DNA of 64,000 nucleotides from Candidatus Sulfotelmatobacter sp. GTDB taxonomy: Bacteria > Acidobacteriota > Terriglobia > Terriglobales > Acidobacteriaceae. This document shows positions 50,649 to 58,955 of the stretch, in pieces. The notes under the pieces were generated by a model. That model had not been told where the DNA came from, searched no databases, and worked only from the letters and a program-made list of their open reading frames with translations. The stretch lies in NCBI GenBank assembly GCA_030041475.1, contig JASHNU010000018.1, positions 50,163 through 114,162 on the forward strand, read 5' to 3'. Numbering within the stretch: the first letter of the stretch is position 1; each line of letters opens with the position of its first letter. Position numbers and translations under genes: made by a program.

Positions 50649-50683
50649 ATTTGGCAACCCCAGCTTGGCAACCCCAAGAGCTC

Positions 50684-51640
50684 TTAGAGTCCGTAAAATT
50701 CCGAATAGCCCTGATCTTCCCAATAACCGACGCGCTCCAGAATGTTCGTCACCTTAAGGTCAGTCAAGTATTTCGCCTGCTTGTAACCAACCTTGGTGGG
50801 AATGTTCAGCCGCAACGGCGCGCCGTGTGCGCGCGTGAGCGGGCGGTCGTACATCTCCCAGCACAGCAGCGTCTGCGGATGCAGCGCCGTAGCCATGTCG
50901 AGCGACTCGTAGTAATCGTCGGCGCACTCGACCGTGACGAATCGCGCTGTCGTGTCGGCGCCGATCATTTTCAGAAAATCGGACAGCCTCGCTCCGCCGA
51001 AGCGGCCAATCACATCCCAGCCCTCGACGCAGACATGGCGCGTGTTTTGCCGGATTCGCGGCAGCGTCTGAATTTGCGCCAGCGTATAGTCTCCCGGTTT
51101 CTGCACGGCGCCGGTGACGGTCAACGTCCACTTTTCGAAAATTACGCCGGGATCGTCGACGTCGTAGTCGTTGACAGGAAATTTCTCGAAGGGCGTAACT
51201 TCGGAGTCCGCGAAAGTCATGGCCAGATGCGACCTGCGGAACATAACACCGGAGGCCCAATCGCTGAAACCCAAACCCTTCTTCAGCAGCCACTCCTGCG
51301 CTCCGGGGATGGCAAAGGCTCCAAGGGCAAGAACCGGCGCCACTTTAAGTAATTCGCGGCGCGAGACCTGGCCGAATCTCTGCTCGGCAAACCTGCGCTC
51401 CGCGAAACGGGGAGAGAGAACTCTGGCTGCCGGCGCCACCTCGGCGGCTCGAGCCTCACTGGCTGCCGTCTGCTCCGCTTTAGCCTCCGCTGGCCCAGCC
51501 TCGGCGGATGTCGTCTTCGCAGACACAGCCTCGGTGGTCACTGGTTCTACGGGTCTGGGTTCGACCTGCTTCGCTTCAGGCCCGTTGGCAGCGGCATCCG
51601 GCGAAGCCGGCAGCTTCGGTTCGTGGTTCTCAGCGTCCAT
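50684..51640 (-). CDS. Sulfite-oxidase-family molybdopterin-dependent oxidoreductase (MsrP-like)
   Basis: 318 residues from ATG 51640 (ATG 51652 and TTG 51670 are upstream options). The Moco Cys is in HVCVEGWDVIGRFGG, near residue 204, inside a YedY/sulfite-oxidase domain ending ...YSEFYGL. Before it, SRRELLKVAPVLALGAFA has the Tat motif (RR with a following hydrophobic stretch), preceded by about 90 residues that are Ala/Glu/Pro/Thr-rich. An in-frame GTG at 51439 would give a normal Tat leader with a 25-residue n-region. It likely works with the adjacent cytochrome b in periplasmic reduction, possibly of methionine sulfoxide. Substrate is inferred from family. Confidence 0.85.
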   Translation of the reverse strand: MDAENHEPKLPASPDAAANGPEAKQVEPRPVEPVTTEAVSAKTTSAEAGPAEAKAEQTAASEARAAEVAPAARVLSPRFAERRFAEQRFGQVSRRELLKVAPVLALGAFAIPGAQEWLLKKGLGFSDWASGVMFRRSHLAMTFADSEVTPFEKFPVNDYDVDDPGVIFEKWTLTVTGAVQKPGDYTLAQIQTLPRIRQNTRHVCVEGWDVIGRFGGARLSDFLKMIGADTTARFVTVECADDYYESLDMATALHPQTLLCWEMYDRPLTRAHGAPLRLNIPTKVGYKQAKYLTDLKVTNILERVGYWEDQGYSEFYGL

Positions 51641-51863
51641 AGGTCCCAGCATCCCGCTGGGGTCTGACAAGCATGGGATTCGGAAGGCCCCACAAAGTTA
51701 CGGCCAATTTAGCATAGGAGACAAAGGCGCATCGCCAAGCCGTCTGCACCCGCAAAAATCCACACTTTTGCTGGCCTTTGGGCACTATTCGAGGCATACT
51801 ATGCACAATTGGCCGATGGAACGCCCCCAGTTCCAGAGGAAAATTCGGCCTCAAGGTTCCTGC

Positions 51864-52853
51864 ATGTTCGACCCTAATGCGCTGTACTCCAAGACGCCGC
51901 TTCCGAAGACCAGCCGTCCTTTGCTGAACGCCCCGCGCCCGGGCGCGCCGGTCGAACCCAAACAACGGCGCATGATGGTGATGGCGCTGGCATTGCTGCT
52001 GCTTACGCTGGGGTTCGTGCTCTTTCATGATCGCGATTTCTGGTTTCCCGACACCGACGAGGCGCAAGAGTCGCAGGACCAAGCCTCGCCGGATCAAGCC
52101 ACGCAGGACACAAATCGGATCGCGCAGGCCATGCCTCCCGTAACGGCGAGATCGACTCAGCCCGTACCGGTTGCCAAAGCCGTGCCTGCGCCGGAAAAAA
52201 CGGGCAAGAAATCGCACAAGTCCAACGCCAAGACGGCCGGCTCCAAAGTTGCCAGCGGCAAAGCAAGGAGTTCCTCGCGGACGATCGCGCCTACGGCACC
52301 AGTCGAAAGGACGGTTGTCGATCGCGGCATTCCGGACCGTGGCGCCGTCGATGCATCCGATGCGCCCGCGGGCATGACGGTGACAAGCCGGACCGCGTTG
52401 CCGCCGCTGGAGGTGGAAGTCATCGCCGGGGATAACCATCGCAACATTCATCCTGGCACCAATGCCGTACAGGTGGAGGTGCAGCCCGATTCTGCTCCCG
52501 ATCCGGCATCTGGAGCGTCATCGGGCACCGAAGCTGCGGCATCCGTCACCGACAATGCCACCGAGCGCGTGCAAATGTCGGCCGATACGGCGGCAGTGGT
52601 AAGCCGTCCGGTACAGCCGGGATATCCCACGCTAGCGCGGCAAATGAAGGTGCAGGGCTCGGTCGTCCTGCGAGCGTTTATCGGGCGGGACGGCCTGATT
52701 CAGGATCTGCACGTGGTGAGCGGCCCACCGATTCTGGCCAATGCGGCGGAGGAAGCCGTGAGACAATGGCATTTCAAGCCGCACTACCAGGGCGCGGAAG
52801 CGGTGGAAACCCAGGCCAAGATCACGGTCAACTTCACCATCTCCACTAACTAG
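51864..52853 (+). CDS. TonB-like energy-transducing protein
   Basis: 329 residues from ATG 51864 (AAGG 8 bp upstream). MFDPNALYSKTPLPKTSRPLL is a typical acidobacterial TonB N-terminus; a membrane helix (MMVMALALLLLTLGFVLF) and a long Ala/Pro/Lys-rich periplasmic spacer follow. The C-terminal TonB domain reads PVQPGYPTLARQMKVQGSVVLRAFIGRDGLIQDLHVVSG, ending ITVNFTIS. Another start, ATG 51801, with GAGG upstream is plausible. It is divergent from the molybdenum-enzyme gene and is followed closely by a YbhB/PEBP gene. Confidence 0.85.
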   Translation: MFDPNALYSKTPLPKTSRPLLNAPRPGAPVEPKQRRMMVMALALLLLTLGFVLFHDRDFWFPDTDEAQESQDQASPDQATQDTNRIAQAMPPVTARSTQPVPVAKAVPAPEKTGKKSHKSNAKTAGSKVASGKARSSSRTIAPTAPVERTVVDRGIPDRGAVDASDAPAGMTVTSRTALPPLEVEVIAGDNHRNIHPGTNAVQVEVQPDSAPDPASGASSGTEAAASVTDNATERVQMSADTAAVVSRPVQPGYPTLARQMKVQGSVVLRAFIGRDGLIQDLHVVSGPPILANAAEEAVRQWHFKPHYQGAEAVETQAKITVNFTISTN

Positions 52854-52866
52854 TCGTCTCGCGAAG

Positions 52867-53457
52867 ATGAGCGAAAACTTTCTCCCACGCGTCCCATGGG
52901 CCAGGGCACGAATTGCGGCAGGAATGACGCTCGCTCTCATGACATGCGCCGCGGCGGCAGCGCCGGTGCATGCCGCCGGCAGCGCGGAGGCTGCTATGTC
53001 TTTCACCGTTTCAAGTTCAAGTTTCTCGCACGGCGGCGACATCGCGAAGAAATTCACTTGCGATGGGGCCGACCTCTCGCCCCAGCTTTCCTGGACCGAA
53101 CCTCCCGCGGGAACGAAAGCCTTCGCTCTTCTCTCGGACGATCCCGATGCGCCGGTGGGCAACTGGAATCACTGGACAGCGTGGAATCTGCCGTCGACGC
53201 TGCGCAGCCTTCCTGAAGGATTGAGCAAGGATGCGCGTCTACCCGACGGTACCGAGCAGGGCCGCAACGATTTCCGCAAGACCGGCTACAACGGGCCTTG
53301 CCCTCCTCCGGGCAAGCCGCATCGCTACTATTTCAAGTTGTTCGCGTTGGATACGAAGCTCGACCTGAAGCCCGGGGCGGGCAAGAAAGAACTGGAAGCG
53401 GCAATAAAGGGGCACATTCTCGCGCAAGCGGAGTGGATGGGCCGCTATGGCCGCTGA
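52867..53457 (+). CDS. YbhB/YbcL family (PEBP-like) secreted protein
   Basis: 196 residues with a signal peptide (MTLALMTCAAAAAPVHAAG). The PEBP core shows FSHGGDIAKKFTCDGADLSPQLSW, FALLSDDPDAP...NWNHWTAWNLP and CPPPGKPHRYYFKLFALD, the conserved ligand pocket. Members are Raf-kinase-inhibitor-like proteins of unknown role in bacteria. Only 13 bp separate it from the TonB-like gene, so it is probably in the same transcript. Confidence 0.9.
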   Translation: MSENFLPRVPWARARIAAGMTLALMTCAAAAAPVHAAGSAEAAMSFTVSSSSFSHGGDIAKKFTCDGADLSPQLSWTEPPAGTKAFALLSDDPDAPVGNWNHWTAWNLPSTLRSLPEGLSKDARLPDGTEQGRNDFRKTGYNGPCPPPGKPHRYYFKLFALDTKLDLKPGAGKKELEAAIKGHILAQAEWMGRYGR

Positions 53458-53481
53458 GCGGGATCGAGCCGGAGCGATTTC

Positions 53482-54078
53482 TTACCGAACAGCCAGCGCC
53501 TGCACAAATTCCCCTGCCGTCACGACCTCGCCTCGTTTGGGAAACAGTTTCTGGATCAGCGCATTGTGCAATTCGACGTCCGTATCGGCACAGCAATCCG
53601 CGATCACGACGGCCCGGTAGTCCGCGTCAACTGCTTCGAGCAACGTTGAGAGCACGACTCCGCTGGTTGCAATGCCAAACAGAACCACCGTCTCAATTTC
53701 CTTCGCGCGGAGGATCATCCCTAGATCAGTCCCTGTAAATGCGCTGATGCGATGTTTAGTCACCACAATGTCACCCTGCTCCGGGCCGAGCTCGGGATGG
53801 ATTGCGCCCGACGAGCCCTGAAACAGGCTCTGGTGTTGCGGCGACGACTTGATCGCGGCAAATAGTTTGTTCCGGTTGCTCACCTCGGGCAGTCCGGGGC
53901 GGAATCCTACCTGCACGTGAATGACAGTTATCCCGGCAGTGCGCGCGGCCTTCAAAACACTCGCCGCTCGCGCCAGAAAATCATTCGCTGGCTTCGCATA
54001 GATGGAGACGATGCCTGCCTGGCAATCCATCGCAAGGACAGCCGTGTGAGGAATATCGAAGGAAAGCTGGCTTTCCAT
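53482..54078 (-). CDS. Isochorismatase-like hydrolase without catalytic cysteine
   Basis: 198 residues from ATG 54078. The core strands read HTAVLAMDCQAGIVSIY with Asp18 and DIVVTKHRISAFTGTDL with Lys108. The position of the usual catalytic Cys reads FGIATSGVVLSTLLEA, Gly140-Val141, so the nucleophile is missing; PhzD-type isochorismatases also lack it. It may therefore act on a vinyl ether such as isochorismate, or be inactive. A longer frame back to 54798 overlaps a divergent gene and is rejected. A strong hairpin and U-tract (54158-54199) lie 80 bp upstream. Confidence 0.82.
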   Translation of the reverse strand: MESQLSFDIPHTAVLAMDCQAGIVSIYAKPANDFLARAASVLKAARTAGITVIHVQVGFRPGLPEVSNRNKLFAAIKSSPQHQSLFQGSSGAIHPELGPEQGDIVVTKHRISAFTGTDLGMILRAKEIETVVLFGIATSGVVLSTLLEAVDADYRAVVIADCCADTDVELHNALIQKLFPKRGEVVTAGEFVQALAVR

Positions 54079-54157
54079 CGCAGCAGTGTACCGCCGAAGT
54101 GGGTCTGCTGGGGTGACCGACCTGCGGCTGGGTAAGGGGTTGAAGGATTGGTCAGCC

Positions 54158-54199
54158 AAAAATAACGAGCGTCCTGAGACCCTTTCGGATCCAGGACGC
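54158..54199 (-). terminator. Hairpin with GAAA tetraloop and U-tract, candidate attenuator or terminator
   Basis: On the minus strand, GCGTCCTG-GATCC-GAAA-GGGTC-T-CAGGACGC forms a stem of about 13 pairs with one bulge and a GNRA loop (54199-54169), followed by TTATTTTT (54165-54158). That is terminator-like. Since no minus-strand gene lies immediately upstream, it may be an attenuator in the leader of the hydrolase at 54078. The GU pair forms only on the minus-strand RNA; on the plus strand it becomes a mismatch. Confidence 0.55.
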
Positions 54200-54226
54200 C
54201 CGGGCAGCCCTCCCCCAGAACTGCTC

Positions 54227-54257
54227 ACCTGCGAAATTAAACGTGTGCAGGTTTTTT
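54227..54257 (+). terminator. Terminator-like hairpin in the leader of the PAS/GGDEF gene
   Basis: ACCTGC (54227-54232) and GCAGGT (54247-54252) with a 14-base loop, then a T-tract (54252-54257). It lies 80 bases before ATG 54337 on the plus strand. It is followed at 54262-54279 by ATGGCAC-TTCC-GTGCCAT, a perfect 7-bp hairpin. Confidence 0.45.
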
Positions 54258-54261
54258 GCCT

Positions 54262-54279
54262 ATGGCACTTCCGTGCCAT
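54262..54279. repeat. Perfect 7-bp inverted repeat ATGGCAC/GTGCCAT
   Basis: Arms 54262-54268 and 54273-54279 with a 4-base loop (TTCC plus, GGAA minus, again a GNRA tetraloop on the minus strand). A degenerate second copy, CTTTCGTGCCAC, follows at 54290-54300. Part of the structured spacer between divergent genes. Confidence 0.45.
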
Positions 54280-54336
54280 GACATGTCGCTTTCGTGCCAC
54301 TCGTCCGTCTATGTAACTGAGAAACCGAGGGTTGGA

Positions 54337-55398
54337 ATGGCTTGCCGGAGATACACGCAGGACGCGGCATTTGAAGTCCCGGCCAATTTTGCCGATGAGC
54401 CCTGTGGGATGAAATTCCCTGCAATGTCTGCCCTGCTCGATTCCGAGATCTGCCGCGGCATCCTGGAGAGCCTGCCCGCGGGCCTTTGTGTGGTCGACTT
54501 GCAAAAGAAAGTTGTGCTCTGGAGCGATGGAGCGGAGCGGATCACGGGTCATTTGCGCTACGGAGTGATTGGGCGTTCGTGCGTGGCGGAAGCTCTGTTG
54601 CACTGCGATCAGCCGGGGTGCGAATTCTGCAATGAAGAGTGCCCGCTGGCGCGCGCCATGAAGACTTCGCAGCCGTGCGAGGCGATCGGATTTCTGCATC
54701 ATAAGGCAGGGCATGAAATTCCCGTCCGCGTGCGCGCGGTGCCGGTGCACAACGCTCACGGTTCGATTGTGGGCGCGGTCGAGGTATTCGAAGAGCAACA
54801 GTCAGCCTCCATCCCTGATCATCGCGAACACAGCCTGAACCTTCCCGGATGCGTCGATGAGGTCACCGGCGTGGCCAGCCAGGTGATGATGCGATCTCAT
54901 CTTCGGCAGACGCTGGGAACCTTTTCCGAAGTCCAGATTCCCTTCGGTATCCTCTTCTTTCGCTTGGAGGGATTCGAGAATTTTCGCGCGCGCTTTGGTA
55001 CGCCTGGGGCTGCATCCTTGTTGCGCGTGGTGGCGCACACGCTCGAAGGCGCGCTGTGGAGGACTGATTTTGTGGGCCGCTGGGCGAATGATCAGTTTCT
55101 CGTCATCTTGAACGGTTGCCGCGAAGAGGCGCTACACTCCGTGCGCGAACGCGTGCGGCGCATGCTGGCCAACGACGGGATCGAGTGGTGGGGAGAGCGG
55201 CGGTCGTTGCCGGTCTCCATCGGCCAGGCCACGGCTGAGGCCGGCGATACGGTCGAAACGCTGATCGCGCGAGCACAGTGCTCGCTCGATGCGGTCTCGG
55301 CATGGCGAGCGCAGGCGGCGGGCGCAGGCCCGTCATTTTCTTCGGGTAGCTCTGCAAACGATCCTTCAAGCGGCGGATCAGGATCTTCCGGGAGCTAG
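54337..55398 (+). CDS. PAS-domain protein with four-cysteine insert and degenerate GGDEF domain
   Basis: 353 residues from ATG 54337 (GAGGG 5 bp upstream). PAS domain about 34-155, with ILESLPAGLCVVDLQKKVVLW and YGVIGRSCVAEALL. It contains the insert HCDQPGCEFCNEECPL with Cys90, 95, 98 and 102, suitable for metal or Fe-S binding or redox sensing. GGDEF domain about 175-325: the active-site loop reads RWANDQFLVIL (ANDQF in place of GGDEF), so diguanylate cyclase activity is probably lost. The tail after 325 is Gly/Ser-rich. The motA ATG follows the stop by 1 bp. A sensor feeding the flagellar motor is suggested by context only. Confidence 0.85.
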   Translation: MACRRYTQDAAFEVPANFADEPCGMKFPAMSALLDSEICRGILESLPAGLCVVDLQKKVVLWSDGAERITGHLRYGVIGRSCVAEALLHCDQPGCEFCNEECPLARAMKTSQPCEAIGFLHHKAGHEIPVRVRAVPVHNAHGSIVGAVEVFEEQQSASIPDHREHSLNLPGCVDEVTGVASQVMMRSHLRQTLGTFSEVQIPFGILFFRLEGFENFRARFGTPGAASLLRVVAHTLEGALWRTDFVGRWANDQFLVILNGCREEALHSVRERVRRMLANDGIEWWGERRSLPVSIGQATAEAGDTVETLIARAQCSLDAVSAWRAQAAGAGPSFSSGSSANDPSSGGSGSSGS

Positions 55399-55399
55399 C

Positions 55400-56275
55400 A
55401 TGTTTGCCATTATCGGCATCGTCGTGGTTTTCGGTTGTGTGGTTGCCGGCTATTTGATGGAGCATGGCAACCTGCGCGTGCTGATTCAGCCGGCGGAGCT
55501 CGTGATCATCGCCGGCGCCGCCGTGGGCACCTTATTGGTCGCCAATCCGCTGCACATCATCAGGAAGATCGCGGGCGGAATTGGCGGCGTCTTCGGCGGC
55601 TCGAACTTCGGAAAGCAAACCTATATCGACGCCCTGAAAATGATGTACGACCTGCTCAACAAGGCCCGTAAAGACGGCTTGATGGCGCTCGAAGCCGACG
55701 TGGAAGAGCCGGAAAAGAGCCCGATTTTCTCCAAGAACCCAAAGTTCCTGAAGAACCATCACGTTTGCCTGTTCGTGTGCGACTCGCTGCGCATGGCCAT
55801 CACCGGCGTAGACGTCTTCGATCTTGACCAGATGCTCGATCTCGACATGGAAGTGCACCATCACGACTCCACCCAGCCCACGGCTGCGCTCTCCACCATG
55901 GCCGATTCCCTGCCGGGCCTGGGAATTGTGGCCGCCGTGCTCGGGGTCGTGATCACCATGGGCGCGCTGGGCGGCCCGCCGGAAGAAATCGACCACAAAG
56001 TGGCCGCGGCCCTGGTTGGAACTTTTCTCGGCATCCTGCTGTGCTATGGACTGATCGGCCCCATCGCAGCGAACATGACCAAATCCGCGGAGGAAGAGCA
56101 CGCGTTCCTCTACGTCATGCGCGTGCTGATGGTCTCATTTTTAAAGGGCAGCGCACCGATCATGGCCGTCGAAGTGGCGCGGCGCGCTGTTCCCGGCCAC
56201 GTGCGTCCGTCGTTCAAAGAACTGGAAGCGGCCTGCCGTGGCAGAAGCACCGAGGCCGCGGCGGCTTCTGCGTAA
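55400..56275 (+). CDS. motA: Flagellar motor stator protein MotA
   Basis: 291 residues. Four membrane segments: FAIIGIVVVFGCVVAGYLME and LIQPAELVIIAGAAVGTLLVA at the N-terminus, then GLGIVAAVLGVVITMGALG and LVGTFLGILLCYGLIGPIAAN near the C-terminus. Between them is a cytoplasmic loop with charged residues for rotor contact. Fits the MotA/TolQ/ExbB family, in the MotA form. It forms the H+ or Na+ channel with MotB (the ion type is not decided by this sequence). motB begins 13 bp later, after a GGAG site. Confidence 0.95.
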   Translation: MFAIIGIVVVFGCVVAGYLMEHGNLRVLIQPAELVIIAGAAVGTLLVANPLHIIRKIAGGIGGVFGGSNFGKQTYIDALKMMYDLLNKARKDGLMALEADVEEPEKSPIFSKNPKFLKNHHVCLFVCDSLRMAITGVDVFDLDQMLDLDMEVHHHDSTQPTAALSTMADSLPGLGIVAAVLGVVITMGALGGPPEEIDHKVAAALVGTFLGILLCYGLIGPIAANMTKSAEEEHAFLYVMRVLMVSFLKGSAPIMAVEVARRAVPGHVRPSFKELEAACRGRSTEAAAASA

Positions 56276-56288
56276 TCCGCGGAGTCAA

Positions 56289-57143
56289 ATGGAAAAGCGC
56301 CCCATCATCATCCTGAAGAAGAAAGGCGGACACGGCGGTCATCACGGCGGCGCGTGGAAAGTTGCCTACGCCGATTTCGTGACCGCGATGATGGCGTTGT
56401 TCATCGTGCTGTGGCTGCTCAACACCAGCAAACAGATTCAGGAGGCTGTCGGCGGATATTTCAAGGATCCGACCGGCACGTCGAAAAAAGTCGGCTCTAA
56501 CATGTTGGGAGCGGGCGAGAATTTTGTCCTCACCCGCGACAACATGCCCAAGCTCAAAGAGCAACTGCAACAAGCGATGAAGCAGATGAACGACTTTGAA
56601 AAATTGAAGAGCCACATCGAAATGACGGTGACGACCGAAGGCCTGCGCATTGAGCTTTCCGAATCGGCCAGCGGTACTTTTTTCAACAGCGGCAGCGCGA
56701 AGCTCAACGCCGACGGGCAGCAGACGCTGATCATGCTGGCTGCAGAGCTGGGCAAGCTGCCCAACCAGATTTCCATCGAGGGCCACACTGACTCGCAGCC
56801 GTACGCGCCCTCCGCCGCTTACGGCAACTGGGAACTCTCCGCCGATCGCGCCAACGCCGCGCGACGCGTGATGCAGGCGAATGGAATTCGGTCGGACCAG
56901 GTGACGCAGGTGCGCGGTTTCGCCGACCAGCGCCTGCGCAAGCCCGAGGCGCCGCTCGATCCCGCGAACCGGCGCATCTCGCTCATCGTGCAATACCTGT
57001 TGACCGGCAATTCCGACGACGAAAAAACGTCGGCCAGGAAGCAAGCGGAATCTGATGGTGAAAAACCGTCGGCCGCCAAAGAGGCTCAACCCCCAGCACC
57101 CGCAAAGCTGGCGGCGGAACAAAAACGCGCAGCGAAGCCTTAA
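56289..57143 (+). CDS. motB: Flagellar motor stator protein MotB
   Basis: 284 residues from ATG 56289 (GGAG 4 bp upstream). The N-terminus GGHHGGAWKVAYADFVTAMMALFIVLWLLNT carries the ion-binding Asp29 in the single membrane helix. The OmpA-like peptidoglycan-binding domain (about 125-245) shows FFNSGSAKLNADGQQTL, IEGHTDSQPY and RANAARRVMQ. The C-terminal tail, about 40 residues, is Lys/Ala/Pro-rich. It anchors the stator to the cell wall. No other flagellar genes are in the window. Confidence 0.95.
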   Translation: MEKRPIIILKKKGGHGGHHGGAWKVAYADFVTAMMALFIVLWLLNTSKQIQEAVGGYFKDPTGTSKKVGSNMLGAGENFVLTRDNMPKLKEQLQQAMKQMNDFEKLKSHIEMTVTTEGLRIELSESASGTFFNSGSAKLNADGQQTLIMLAAELGKLPNQISIEGHTDSQPYAPSAAYGNWELSADRANAARRVMQANGIRSDQVTQVRGFADQRLRKPEAPLDPANRRISLIVQYLLTGNSDDEKTSARKQAESDGEKPSAAKEAQPPAPAKLAAEQKRAAKP

Positions 57144-57207
57144 AACACGCGAGCTCACTTGAAATAACTTTACAATCGCGATTCGCGGAAACCCGCGCCT
57201 GCGGCGT

Positions 57208-57213
57208 TATAAT
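57208..57213 (+). promoter_or_regulatory. Consensus -10 (TATAAT) upstream of the M28 peptidase gene
   Basis: A perfect TATAAT at 57208-57213, 48 bases before ATG 57261. The hexamer at 17-bp spacing (GCGGAA) is a weak -35; TTGAAA at 57159 is too distant. It supports a transcript separate from motAB. Confidence 0.45.
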
Positions 57214-57260
57214 CCCTGGTTGATTCTTCCAATCGGCTCACTCAAATCCCAGGAGCAACC

Positions 57261-58886
57261 ATGAGGAAGCGGTTTACGGCATACGTCTGTTCTGTCGTCA
57301 TTGTTTTGTTTGCAGTTCCGTCGTGGTCGCAGGAGAAAGTCGATCTTGAGACCATCTCTCGCATTCGTTACGAAGGCTTTCACAATTCCAAGGTCATGGA
57401 TTTTGCCACCGGCCTGATGGATTCGATCGGCGAACGGCTCACCGGCTCTCCGAACATGAAACGCGCCAACGAATGGACGCGCGACCAGCTCACAGCCATG
57501 GGCCTGAGCAATGCGCATCTAGAGGTGTGGGGCCCGTTCGGCCGGGGCTGGGCAAATCAGTACGTCAATGCGCGGATGACCGTGCCCGATATTACACCGC
57601 TCCTCGTTTATGCCAAAGCGTGGACGCCGGGTACGAACGGCGTCGTTAGCGGCAAGTGCGTGCGCGTCAGCGTCGAAGACAAGAAGGACTTCGAGAAGTA
57701 CCGCGGCAAGCTGGCGGGCATGATCGTGATTTTCGGCCCCGATGCCGACGCGAAACCAATCACCGAAGCACCCTTCAAGCGCCTGAGCGACGATGACCTC
57801 GCCAAAATTTCCGATTACATGGTCTCCGACGAGCGGCCGATGTTCAACCCGGCCGAGATTGCCCGCCGGCGGCAGCTCACGAAAGACGCGAATCAGTTTT
57901 TTGCCGAGGAGAAAGTTCTGGCCGTGATTGACCATTCGCGCCAGACTTCCGGGGGCGGAACCGTGTTTGTTCAATCCGGCGGATCGTACAAAATTGGCGA
58001 GACCACAACCGTCCCACAACTCACTATAGCACTGGAGCAGTGGACCCGTATCGCCCGGCTGCTGCAGCAGAAAAAAGAGGTCACGCTGGAACTCAACGTG
58101 GTCAATAATTTCTACGATGACGATCCTATGCAGTACGACACCATCGCGGAAATTCCGGGCAGTGACAAGAAAGACGAAGTCGTGATGCTGGGTGCGCACC
58201 TCGACTCCTGGCACGCAGGCACCGGCGCGACCGACAACGGAGCCGGGACCATCGTCATGATGGAGGCCATGCGGATTCTGAAAGCGCTCGACATCAAGCC
58301 GCGGCGTACCATCCGCATCGGCCTGTGGAGCGGCGAAGAGCAAGGCCTGCTCGGCTCTCAGTATTACGTTGAGCAGCACTTCGGCTCACGCCCGCACATG
58401 GACAACGATCCTGACTTGAAAGGCCAGCCCACGCTGCTGCGCCGCCAGGCCGGGCCCGTCTCAGTAAAGCCGGAGCAGGCAAAAGTGTCGGCGTACTTCA
58501 ACGTGGACAACGGTACCGGCAAGCTTCGCGGCGTCTACTTGCAGGAAAACGAGGCTGTGGCGCCGATTTTCGAAGCGTGGATGAAGCCCTTCAAGGATCT
58601 CGGAATGACCACACTCACCATGCGCAACACCGGCGGCACCGATCATCAATCGTTCGATGCCGTCGGTATTCCTGCATTTCAGTTTATCCAGGACCCGATC
58701 GAATACGAAACTCGCACGCATCACTCCAACATGGACGTCTATGACCGCCTGCTGCCAGACGATCTGAAACAGATCTCGGTGATCGTTGCGAGCTTTGTGT
58801 ATGAGACCGCGATGCGCGAGCAGATGCTGCCCCGCAAGCCGATCCTGGGGCCGCTGCCGCGGGAGGGTGAAAAAAAGGACGAGTAG
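57261..58886 (+). CDS. M28-family zinc aminopeptidase, exported
   Basis: 541 residues. Signal peptide (AYVCSVVIVLFAVPSWSQE). A PA-like insert (about 120-280) precedes the peptidase core: MLGAHLDSWHAGTGATDNGAG (His/Asp metal ligands), RIGLWSGEEQGLLGS (Glu-Glu) and GGTDHQSFDAVGIPAFQFI (Asp and His near 460). Typical M28 two-zinc arrangement. It likely acts on peptides in the periplasm. AGGAG precedes ATG 57261. Confidence 0.93.
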   Translation: MRKRFTAYVCSVVIVLFAVPSWSQEKVDLETISRIRYEGFHNSKVMDFATGLMDSIGERLTGSPNMKRANEWTRDQLTAMGLSNAHLEVWGPFGRGWANQYVNARMTVPDITPLLVYAKAWTPGTNGVVSGKCVRVSVEDKKDFEKYRGKLAGMIVIFGPDADAKPITEAPFKRLSDDDLAKISDYMVSDERPMFNPAEIARRRQLTKDANQFFAEEKVLAVIDHSRQTSGGGTVFVQSGGSYKIGETTTVPQLTIALEQWTRIARLLQQKKEVTLELNVVNNFYDDDPMQYDTIAEIPGSDKKDEVVMLGAHLDSWHAGTGATDNGAGTIVMMEAMRILKALDIKPRRTIRIGLWSGEEQGLLGSQYYVEQHFGSRPHMDNDPDLKGQPTLLRRQAGPVSVKPEQAKVSAYFNVDNGTGKLRGVYLQENEAVAPIFEAWMKPFKDLGMTTLTMRNTGGTDHQSFDAVGIPAFQFIQDPIEYETRTHHSNMDVYDRLLPDDLKQISVIVASFVYETAMREQMLPRKPILGPLPREGEKKDE

Positions 58887-58955
58887 CGTACTCGGGCGCA
58901 AGTGTCTACAATTGCGGCGTAGACGGCCGGCGAAAATTGCAGAAGAACCGATCTC

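Noticed and set aside
51171..51863. Extension of the TonB-like frame back to 51171
   Set aside because: It runs through the divergent molybdoenzyme gene; a normal start and ribosome-binding site exist at 51864.
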